From contig JBILMS010000100.1 in assembly GCA_044375415.1 (NCBI GenBank), positions 1 to 8,442 of the forward strand: a DNA stretch of 8,442 nt, read 5' to 3'. Positions within the stretch are counted from its first letter, which is position 1; the number at the start of each line of letters is the position of its first letter. A program made the position numbers and the translations under genes. Below the pieces are notes generated by a model that was given only the letters and a program-made list of their open reading frames with translations, was not told the origin of the DNA and did not search any database. The DNA comes from JAWXBG01 sp044375415. GTDB lineage: Bacteria > Bacteroidota > Bacteroidia > Flavobacteriales_D > Sanyastnellaceae. Below are positions 1 to 4,944 of this stretch, piece after piece.

Positions 1-94
1 ACCATCGAAGTGGCTGACAGGCACAGATGTCAACTTGTTAAATCTCAATTTTTCGATGAATGATGTCGCCATTGAAAATAGTTCGTACAATTAG
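1..94 (+). CDS. C-terminal end of an unidentified protein (partial, runs off the left edge)
   Basis: The frame whose codons begin at base 2 stays open from the window edge and ends at a TAG at 92-94. It gives about 30 residues, starting PSKWLTGTDVNLL and ending AIENSSYN. The composition is that of an ordinary soluble or surface protein rather than random AT-rich sequence, but the piece is too short to assign a family. The other two plus frames stop earlier (TGA within the first 65 bases). No terminator hairpin with a T-run is evident after the stop. It could be a chance open frame, because nothing upstream is visible. Confidence 0.4.
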   Translation, partial: PSKWLTGTDVNLLNLNFSMNDVAIENSSYN

Positions 95-202
95 AAAGCT
101 TCGGACTGATTTATGGCAAACTTAGCCAATTCATACAATGTTTCAGAAACGCTGCAGCCCCATGTCCTGACCCAATAAATGCAGCAAAAGATTTGAGAAT
201 CT

Positions 203-295
203 GTTCGCATTCCTATTCTGGTTCCCATTCCTATTTCCGTATGCCTTCCCTTTCAAGATCTCGTTCTCTTTTCCATTCTCATTCCTCTCCCTCCC
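203..295. repeat. Polypyrimidine tract with degenerate ATTCC repeats
   Basis: On the plus strand this roughly 90-bp tract is almost all C and T, with ATTC or ATTCC units recurring at 209, 215, 227, 275 and 281, mixed with TTCCC and TCTC variants. The complementary strand reads as degenerate GGAAT/GAATG units. The spacing is irregular, so this is a decayed simple-sequence or homopurine tract rather than a clean tandem array. Homopurine-homopyrimidine tracts with partial mirror symmetry can adopt triplex or slipped structures. Whether this one does is not known. Confidence 0.5.
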
Positions 296-602
296 AAACG
301 TGTCCACGAAGTGGGCGCCAAATTCCACGATGCAATTCCGAGCGCGATTCTTTTGTAATGGAGGATTTTGGTTTTCAACACATATATACAGGATATTCAA
401 TAACTAATTTTGGACGTTGACTTATAGTTTCTTTTTCTTATTCCCTACGAAGAGAAATATCTAGCTTGTTTTTTCGAATTCTTTCACAATGGCGTATATA
501 AACATTGTAATAGCCTTCTTATTAATTTTAAGATCGAATTGTCCATTTTTGTTTGTATAATAGTTTCGCACTTATTGTAGGGGGCATTTGACTCAATTAG
601 TA

Positions 603-610
603 TATGTTTG
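603..610 (+). promoter_or_regulatory. Candidate Bacteroidota -7 promoter element (TATGTTTG)
   Basis: TATGTTTG is an exact match to the TAnnTTTG -7 consensus of the Bacteroidota primary sigma factor, 41 bp before the start codon of the membrane glycosyltransferase-like gene. The usual upstream TTG/TTTG partner is not well placed: a TTG at 575-577 leaves a 25-bp gap and a TTTG at 587-590 leaves only 12 bp. Eight-base matches with two free positions are common by chance in AT-rich DNA, so this is only a candidate. Confidence 0.3.
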
Positions 611-651
611 CGAAATAGGATCGATAAGGGTTAATCTATTTTGGATGCGCC

Positions 652-2043
652 ATGAACAAATTGTTTGAACTTTGGATCGTGAAGTGTTTGCATCGCTACA
701 TGGCGGCGATTTGTTTTTTGGTTGTGGGTCTTATCACAATGTTCAGTGAATGGGAGCACAACAAAACCTACAACTACGATTCTTTCGGATATCACAACTA
801 TCTGCCAAGCGCGATTATTTATAATGACTTAGGCTACTACAATCACATGGATAGTATCGTTTCGAAGTACCGTCCGACGGGAAATAAATTGATTAGATAT
901 GGCCTTCATCCTTGTGAAAATTCAGACAAACTGTGTAATAAGTACCCCATCGGAGTCGCGTTATTTCAAGCCCCCTTGTTCTTAACGGCTCATGCGAGTG
1001 TTCAGTTCAACAAGGAGTATCCTGCAGATGGATATTCAAAACCTTACCAATTGAGCACAAGGTTATCATCTCTCCTTTTTGCTTTTTTCGGGCTAGTAAT
1101 TCTTGCTCATTTTCTGCTTAGATATTTTAATTGGTTAACAACCTCACTAGTAATACTGTGCATTTCATTTGGAACCAATTTTTTAAATTATTCAGCCATT
1201 GAATCAGGACTTTCGCACCCTTATCTTTTTTTTCTTTACAGTGCAGTATTGCTTACTACTTACAAGTGGTACAAGGGCCCCACTCTTTACAATTCTATAC
1301 TTTTAGGTGTTGAGATCGGATTGTGCACTATTTTAAGGCCAATAGACATACTTATTGCACTTATTCCAATTTTATGGGGGATTTGTAATATGGAAACATG
1401 GGGTTCAATTCGAAACAATATTGCATACTTGGGTGCTGCGTTATTGGCTTTTATTGTAATAATTATTCCACAACTTTTTTATTGGCATTACACTTCGGGA
1501 AATTGGATTTACTTTTCGTATCCGGCTAATGAGTTTTTCATTTGGAATGCTCCTCGAATTTGGGATGGATTATTCAGTTACAGGAAGGGCTGGTTCTTAT
1601 ATACGCCATTGGCACTTTTGGCATGTACAGGACTTATTTTTATGAAGTCTGGAAGAATATCGAGCGGAATAAAATATTCGATCATTACTTTTTTTGTCGT
1701 ATATGTTTACGTAGTTTTTTCATGGAACAATTGGTTTTATGGATGGTCTTTCGGAGCGCGCCCAATGATGCAAACCTATGCTCTACTAGCACTTCCTTTG
1801 GCATTTTTACTAGAGAAAATCCTTCACTTCAGACCTTTATTCAAGTCACTCACTTTAGGTTTTTTTGCTCTTTTAATCTACTTTAATTTATTTCAGAATT
1901 GGCAATATCGAAAGGGAATTATTTCCGGTGATTCTATGAATCATGATTGGTATTGGAACAATTTCATGAGCACCAAGGCACATCCTGATAACCCAAGTTT
2001 GTTGATCCTGCAGAAGGAGCACGATAAAACACATGGATGGTAA
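652..2043 (+). CDS. Polytopic membrane protein, GT-C-like (GT39/ArnT-type) glycosyltransferase
   Basis: The 463-residue protein has about 11-12 hydrophobic segments, roughly at 16-33, 101-118, 135-155, 158-180, 187-204, 212-245 (two), 256-277, 316-331, 341-357, 371-388 and 398-414. The large extracytoplasmic loop after the first helix starts with YDSFGYHNYLPSA; Asp43 sits where GT-C enzymes carry a catalytic acidic residue. Later family-like blocks are KYPIGVALFQAPLF (98-111), LSHPYLFF (187-194), LRP (228-230), a loop SYRKGWFLYTPL (309-320), and WFYGWSFGARPM (361-372). GT-C enzymes move a sugar from a lipid-phosphate carrier to a protein, glycan or lipid on the outer face of the inner membrane; donor and acceptor here cannot be read from sequence. 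ATG 652 is the first in-frame start before helix 1; there is no Shine-Dalgarno sequence. No other glycan gene lies nearby, so it stands alone. It could be a family member without catalytic activity. Confidence 0.75.
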   Translation: MNKLFELWIVKCLHRYMAAICFLVVGLITMFSEWEHNKTYNYDSFGYHNYLPSAIIYNDLGYYNHMDSIVSKYRPTGNKLIRYGLHPCENSDKLCNKYPIGVALFQAPLFLTAHASVQFNKEYPADGYSKPYQLSTRLSSLLFAFFGLVILAHFLLRYFNWLTTSLVILCISFGTNFLNYSAIESGLSHPYLFFLYSAVLLTTYKWYKGPTLYNSILLGVEIGLCTILRPIDILIALIPILWGICNMETWGSIRNNIAYLGAALLAFIVIIIPQLFYWHYTSGNWIYFSYPANEFFIWNAPRIWDGLFSYRKGWFLYTPLALLACTGLIFMKSGRISSGIKYSIITFFVVYVYVVFSWNNWFYGWSFGARPMMQTYALLALPLAFLLEKILHFRPLFKSLTLGFFALLIYFNLFQNWQYRKGIISGDSMNHDWYWNNFMSTKAHPDNPSLLILQKEHDKTHGW

Positions 2044-2174
2044 CCTAAGTAGAAACTACATGATTATTTAGCAATTATAAATTGTATTACAATTCACACG
2101 AATCTCCCTGTAACCCCAATATATGGAGCAAACGTTTTGTGATAGTGTTCCTTTCTATTGAAAAAAGAATTCAG

Positions 2175-2207
2175 ACCTGTCATTTTTTCGAATCAATCAC
2201 AACAGGT
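2175..2207 (-). terminator. Weak candidate terminator downstream of the MscS-like gene
   Basis: ACCTGT at 2175-2180 and ACAGGT at 2202-2207 form a 6-bp inverted repeat around a 21-base loop. Read on the minus strand it is followed, a few bases later, by the T-rich run TTCTTTTTTC (from about 2172 down to 2160). This lies in the 217-bp gap between the convergent 652 and 2261 genes, where a terminator is expected. The loop is long and the stem short, so support is weak. An AT-only 15-base near-palindrome (AATTGTATTACAATT, 2080-2094) is the corresponding, equally weak, structure after the plus-strand gene. Confidence 0.2.
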
Positions 2208-2260
2208 TGTTTGATCAACTCGCTCCCCTTCCCGATATCAACATACCCGATTCTTTATTT

Positions 2261-2761
2261 CTAATTAGGTTTTGCAAGGACGGATATGGACTTTTGTAAA
2301 ACTAAAGAGTTAGGAATTGTTATTATTTCTCCCTCAGTTGTCTTTAAGTGAACAAAGAAATAGGTCAATTCCGTTATTTCACCTTCGAAAGGATAGTCTT
2401 TATCCAATACTTTGATCGTGTCTCCTAATTTTAAAGGGTGATTAAAAAATAGTATTATGCTCGATGTGATATTCGAGAGTAATGACCATTGAGCAAAAAA
2501 AGCAATACCCAGTGCAGTTAGGATTGTACTTGCAAAAACGGCTATCTCATTTTGTTGTAACCCCCAAACCCCTGCAAGTAGAATGACGGCAGTAATTGTT
2601 GTAAAAAGATGTATAGCTTTGACAATTATCTTTCTTCGAGCTCTTTGAAGCTGCGTGTTTTTCAGAACATTATTTATAATTGTCTTCGTGATAAAATAGC
2701 CAGCCACGTATAGAACGAGGATTGTTATACTTTCTAGAATTTGTATTTTCTGTAAATCCAT
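2261..2761 (-). CDS. Minimal MscS-family mechanosensitive ion channel
   Basis: This 166-residue inner-membrane protein would open under membrane tension and release solutes during hypo-osmotic shock. Hydrophobic segments lie at about 7-29 and 51-69, followed by the MscS-like pore helix region (about 71-107), recognisable from ALGIAFFAQWSLLSNITSSI (83-102), and the start of the beta domain with HPLKLGDTIKV (108-118), GEITELTYFFVHLKTTEGE (127-145) and IPNSLVLQKSI (149-159). It stops just after the beta domain, so the alpha/beta vestibule domain of the roughly 286-residue E. coli MscS is absent. The first helix of the three-helix core is present, so this is a compact form rather than an obvious fragment; similar short forms occur in Bacteroidota. 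It lies 150 bp downstream of the universal stress gene on the same strand and may be cotranscribed with it. ATG 2761 is preceded by AAGG immediately before the start, too close for a normal Shine-Dalgarno sequence. Confidence 0.85.
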   Translation of the reverse strand: MDLQKIQILESITILVLYVAGYFITKTIINNVLKNTQLQRARRKIIVKAIHLFTTITAVILLAGVWGLQQNEIAVFASTILTALGIAFFAQWSLLSNITSSIILFFNHPLKLGDTIKVLDKDYPFEGEITELTYFFVHLKTTEGEIITIPNSLVLQKSISVLAKPN

Positions 2762-2911
2762 CCTTAATACCTATTTCGTGTATTCTGCGTTTTCTGCTCT
2801 TGCACTTAAGTCAAAATTCTCTAGTACTTTTATCTGTTTGAAAAGACCGCTCAGCCCATCCGGGCATTTTATTGTGGATAAATGTAGTAGGAATTATCAA
2901 AAAAATTTCGG
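2762..2911. other. 150-bp spacer between usp-like and mscS-like genes with a short GC hairpin
   Basis: The spacer contains a GC-rich snapback GCCC-ATCC-GGGC at 2854-2865 in otherwise AT-rich sequence, with ATTTTATT following it on the plus strand. On the minus strand, in the direction of transcription, it is not followed by a clean T-run, so it is not a convincing terminator for the universal stress gene. No TAnnTTTG promoter match was found before the MscS-like gene on the minus strand. Cotranscription of the two genes is possible but not shown. Confidence 0.3.
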
Positions 2912-3742
2912 TCATTTTGAATAGATCAAAACCGGAACTTTCGTAGTATACGTCAGCTCCGCCGACTTACTGGGCATAAATATCCGTTCAAAAAAACTCT
3001 TTTCCCTTCGGGTGAACATCACCAACAATTCGGGTTTCGATTTGCTTATGTACCGCGAAACTCTTTCCATAAGGGGTAACTCCAAATTGTTTTTGATAAC
3101 GTGCAATTGGGTGTTTTGGTACTGTTCGCTGGTAACGAGCGCTTCGTTTCGTTCAAATTTCTTTTTATCCAAAACAAGTGAAGAATAGTGTAGTACATCA
3201 ATACCGCATTTTAGCGTACTCGAAAGTTTTGAAACCTTGTCTAATTCTCTTTTTACATTTTCAAAGTCCGACAAATAAGTCACCTTTTTTAAGGGCTTCG
3301 ATCTGTAGTGACTGGGTATGACCAACACAGGAACAAGGGAATTGTTTACAAGGTGTGAAGTGTGAGTACCCATGATTTTTCTCAACACACCTGCGCCTTG
3401 CGTGGCTATACAGATAAAATCCATTTTTCGTTTTTCTGCGTACGTCACAATGTCTTTTTCAGTCGAGAGAGCTGAATCAATGACATACTTAACAGAGGCA
3501 AATTTATTTCGGTTTAGTCCAATGGTGGAAGAAACAAACTTACTAAGCTCTTTGGTAAGCCTTGTTACCTCTTCCTGTTTGTATGCGCTGTAAAAAGCAT
3601 CGCTCCATGTGCTTGGTTTCATAAATTGCACAGAGTGATAGAACGTAACATCTATCTCTTTTGATTGCTTAGCCAAGGTTTGGGCAAAGCGAATAGCTCC
3701 TTTTGAATTGGCCGAAAAATCGGTGGTTACTAATAGTTTCAT
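2912..3742 (-). CDS. Tandem-domain universal stress protein (UspA family)
   Basis: The 276-residue cytoplasmic protein contains two Usp folds. Domain 1 (1-143) starts with the typical KLLVTTDFSANSKGAIRFA strand-loop-helix with an early Asp, then has MDFICIATQGAGVLRKIMG (107-125) and ends VPVLVIP. The block TQGAGVLRKIMGTHTSHLV resembles the nucleotide-binding G-x2-G-x9-G-S/T loop, but is not an exact match, with Thr126 in place of Ser. Domain 2 (about 152-276) opens KKVTYLSDF and ends KVPVLIYSK; its equivalent loop (FTRREKSFFERIFMPSKSA) lacks the glycines, so it probably does not bind ATP. Two-domain Usp proteins of about 280 residues are common in Bacteroidota. Members respond to starvation, redox or envelope stress; the specific signal is unknown here. 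An A-rich leader before ATG 3742 suits Bacteroidota translation initiation. It lies directly upstream of the MscS-like channel gene on the same strand. Confidence 0.88.
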   Translation of the reverse strand: MKLLVTTDFSANSKGAIRFAQTLAKQSKEIDVTFYHSVQFMKPSTWSDAFYSAYKQEEVTRLTKELSKFVSSTIGLNRNKFASVKYVIDSALSTEKDIVTYAEKRKMDFICIATQGAGVLRKIMGTHTSHLVNNSLVPVLVIPSHYRSKPLKKVTYLSDFENVKRELDKVSKLSSTLKCGIDVLHYSSLVLDKKKFERNEALVTSEQYQNTQLHVIKNNLELPLMERVSRYISKSKPELLVMFTRREKSFFERIFMPSKSAELTYTTKVPVLIYSK

Positions 3743-4061
3743 TTTTTATTTATTTTACTATTGAGGTTCATTAAAGCTATAAGAAAGCACGGAATGGATG
3801 CTGTTTTAAAATTTCTTTTTCGCATAATCTTTGTTCCCATACAAGCAACCTCAAATTGAGATCTTCGGTGAAATGATTTTGAAATACGGCATTGTCCGTG
3901 AAGTCATTATTCTTCTATAAAGATAAGGAAAAACGAACTATGAAGGATGAGGCTTATGAAAAAGGAGCATTGATTTTACGCTGTACTTGCTTTTATATTC
4001 TCGCAAATCGAGATTGGAGTAAAGACAATAAATGTGCTCACCTATAGGGTAGAGGTGCAAA

Positions 4062-4117
4062 AAAATGTTATAAAATGTAAACTATGCACGTCAAAATGTA
4101 AAGTAAACATTACATTT
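4062..4117. repeat. Cluster of direct and inverted AAATGT motifs (candidate operator)
   Basis: AAAATGT occurs three times in the same direction, at 4062-4068, 4072-4078 and 4093-4099. The second and third share the longer AAAATGTAAA (4072-4081 and 4093-4102), start-to-start 21 bp, about two helical turns. The third also forms a perfect inverted repeat: AAATGTAA at 4094-4101 and TTACATTT at 4110-4117, separated by 8 bp. The inverted pair ends 18 bp before the ATG of the membrane-protein gene, and the right half-site overlaps the candidate -7 element at 4111-4118. This geometry fits an operator for a dimeric HTH protein, plausibly the XRE regulator encoded two genes along. The motifs are AT-rich, so some matching by chance is expected. 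Confidence 0.4.
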
Positions 4118-4118
4118 G
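4111..4118 (+). promoter_or_regulatory. Candidate -7 element (TACATTTG) of the membrane/XRE unit
   Basis: TACATTTG matches the Bacteroidota TAnnTTTG -7 consensus and lies 16 bp before ATG 4135, which would give a very short leader of about 10 bases. No good -33 TTG/TTTG is present about 20 bp upstream (around 4088-4092 the sequence is GCACGTC-like). The overlap with the right half of the inverted repeat would let a bound repressor occlude it. Low-confidence because of the missing upstream element. Confidence 0.28.
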
Positions 4119-4134
4119 TCAAAATTATAAAGCC

Positions 4135-4611
4135 ATGTCAAACAAATTGCTTTTACCAAACCGGTTTAAATGGATAGGCTGGTTTCTTTTAATTCCGTCG
4201 ACGATTTTGGGTCTAGTGCTCAGTTTTACAGACTTTGAAGCATTTCAGATCAAATCGAAAATGTTCGCCATTTACAGCGATGAATTTATGGGGCCGAGTC
4301 AATTTTTCTCGCTGATTGAGACGAATATTACCAATACTTTGATCGGCGCTCTATTTATTGTGGGAGCACTATTCGTTGGTTTTTCAAAGGAAAAAAGTGA
4401 AGATGAATTCATTGCAAAACTCCGCTTGTCTTCTTTGCTGTGGGCCGTTTGGGTGAATTACATTTTATTGTTTGTGTGTTTTCTATTTGTGTATGGCATG
4501 TCTTTTTTATCTGTCATGCTCTACAACATGTTTACCGTGTTGATCATATTCATTGTCAGATTCAATTTTATTTTGTACCGGAATTCCAAAACAGCATCAG
4601 ATGAAGAATAA
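4135..4611 (+). CDS. Four-helix membrane protein of unknown function, paired with XRE regulator
   Basis: The 158-residue protein has four predicted membrane helices, about 12-32, 66-83, 98-119 and 123-147. A loop of about 33 residues follows helix 1 (FTDFEAFQIKSKMFAIYSD), and a charged hydrophilic turn with KEKSEDEFIAKLRLSS (85-100) separates helices 2 and 3. The ends are short and polar, and no signal peptide or catalytic motif is apparent. I do not recognise a named family. Small polytopic proteins encoded directly ahead of a roughly 65-residue XRE-type regulator are a recurring arrangement in Bacteroidota and Firmicutes, which suggests that the membrane protein influences, or is controlled by, the regulator. 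The 3' end overlaps the regulator gene by 11 bp, so the two are almost certainly cotranscribed and translationally coupled. ATG 4135 is chosen because it follows the candidate promoter and begins just before helix 1; no Shine-Dalgarno sequence is present. Confidence 0.75.
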   Translation: MSNKLLLPNRFKWIGWFLLIPSTILGLVLSFTDFEAFQIKSKMFAIYSDEFMGPSQFFSLIETNITNTLIGALFIVGALFVGFSKEKSEDEFIAKLRLSSLLWAVWVNYILLFVCFLFVYGMSFLSVMLYNMFTVLIIFIVRFNFILYRNSKTASDEE

Positions 4612-4801
4612 TATTAAAGTCGAAAGAGCGATCAAAAATCTGACGCAAGAGGAATTGGCGATTAAGGTCTCGGTCAGTCGACAAACGATCAATGCCATTG
4701 AATCAAATAAATATGTCCCGTCAACAGTTCTAGCTCTGAAAATCGCTAGAGTATTTAATAAGCCGGTGGAGGAGGTGTTTATGCTGGAGAAGAGCGATTA
4801 A
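4601..4801 (+). CDS. Small XRE/Cro-type HTH transcriptional regulator
   Basis: The 66-residue protein is essentially one helix-turn-helix domain (about residues 4-60). Helices 2 and 3 are seen in LTQEELAIKVSVSRQTINAI (14-33) followed by ESNKYVPSTVLALKIARVF; the C-terminal helix PVEEVFML is typical of the single-domain XRE group. There is no sensor or dimerisation domain, so the signal must come from a partner, most simply the membrane protein encoded just upstream. An in-frame ATG at 4553 would add 16 residues, but they lie entirely within the upstream gene and do not extend the domain. ATG 4601 gives MKNNIKVERAIKNLTQEELA, the usual start of this group, and places the ATG 11 bp inside the preceding gene, consistent with translational coupling. 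The AAATGT cluster at 4062-4117 is a reasonable autoregulatory target. Confidence 0.88.
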   Translation: MKNNIKVERAIKNLTQEELAIKVSVSRQTINAIESNKYVPSTVLALKIARVFNKPVEEVFMLEKSD

Positions 4802-4810
4802 AGTAATCGC
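4794..4810 (+). terminator. Hairpin spanning the stop codon of the XRE gene
   Basis: GCGATTA (4794-4800) and TAATCGC (4804-4810) are a perfect 7-bp inverted repeat around AAG, and the TAA stop (4799-4801) lies inside it. The convergent position at the end of the XRE gene suits a 3'-end stabilising or terminating structure. No T-run follows (ACAACCTC), so it is not a standard intrinsic terminator. A longer-range copy of one arm, AGAGCGAT at 4791-4798 with ATCGCTCT at 4912-4919, could form an alternative pairing closer to the end of the opposing gene. Confidence 0.35.
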
Positions 4811-4944
4811 ACAACCTCTATACTCATCGTTGGTTATTTGCCTATTGCCTGATAATTTGGAAGGTCAGTCGGCGGTTACTTGTTGTCATCTCAACCCCGT
4901 GTTTTCCAATTATCGCTCTATTTTATCTGTCGTGACATAGACTA

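Larger units (their letters stand above)
95..651. other. Non-coding stretch of 557 bp with a pyrimidine-rich tract
   Basis: I see no convincing gene here. Open frames on either strand across about 140-420 are driven by the purine/pyrimidine asymmetry of the tract at 203-295 and show low-complexity products rich in Arg/Asn/Glu on one strand and Ser/His on the other. A small hairpin, CCAC-GAA-GTGG at 304-314, abuts the palindrome GGCGCC (314-319). A 23-codon hydrophobic open frame (489-560) is too short to support as a gene. The right part, about 420-650, is AT-rich and probably carries the promoter of the 652 gene. Confidence 0.6.
3743..4134. other. 392-bp divergent spacer between the usp-like and membrane-protein genes
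   Basis: This spacer must hold the promoters of the minus-strand stress gene and the plus-strand membrane/XRE unit. The right end has the clustered AAATGT motifs described separately. A 35-codon open frame (3940-4047, beginning MKDEAYEKGALILR and ending in TAG) is preceded by AAGGAAAAAC; it is possible as a small gene but unsupported by any family. A TAnnTTTG match on the minus strand occurs at 4127-4120 (CAAAATTA on plus), far from the stress gene start. No RNA gene was recognised. Confidence 0.4.

Noticed and set aside
91..210. 39-codon minus-strand frame ending SETLYELAKFAINQSEAF
   Set aside because: The last 18 residues look helix-like, but the preceding part is Cys/Trp-rich and unlike a bacterial soluble protein. 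Overlap with the plus-strand partial gene and the lack of any family match leave it unsupported.
143..400. 85-codon minus-strand open frame with an Arg/Asn/Glu-rich middle
   Set aside because: The middle is the complement of the polypyrimidine tract, the product is low-complexity, and no family motif is visible.
193..420. 75-codon plus-strand Ser/His/Arg-rich open frame
   Set aside because: It is a translation of the ATTCC/TTCCC tract; the composition follows the repeat rather than a protein.
2082..2264. 60-codon plus-strand open frame in the convergent gap
   Set aside because: It has no family features, and runs into the 3' end of the MscS-like gene on the opposite strand.
4553..4600. Upstream ATG that would extend the XRE regulator by 16 residues
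   Set aside because: The extra residues lie wholly in the membrane-protein gene and add nothing to the HTH domain; ATG 4601 gives the normal start for this group.
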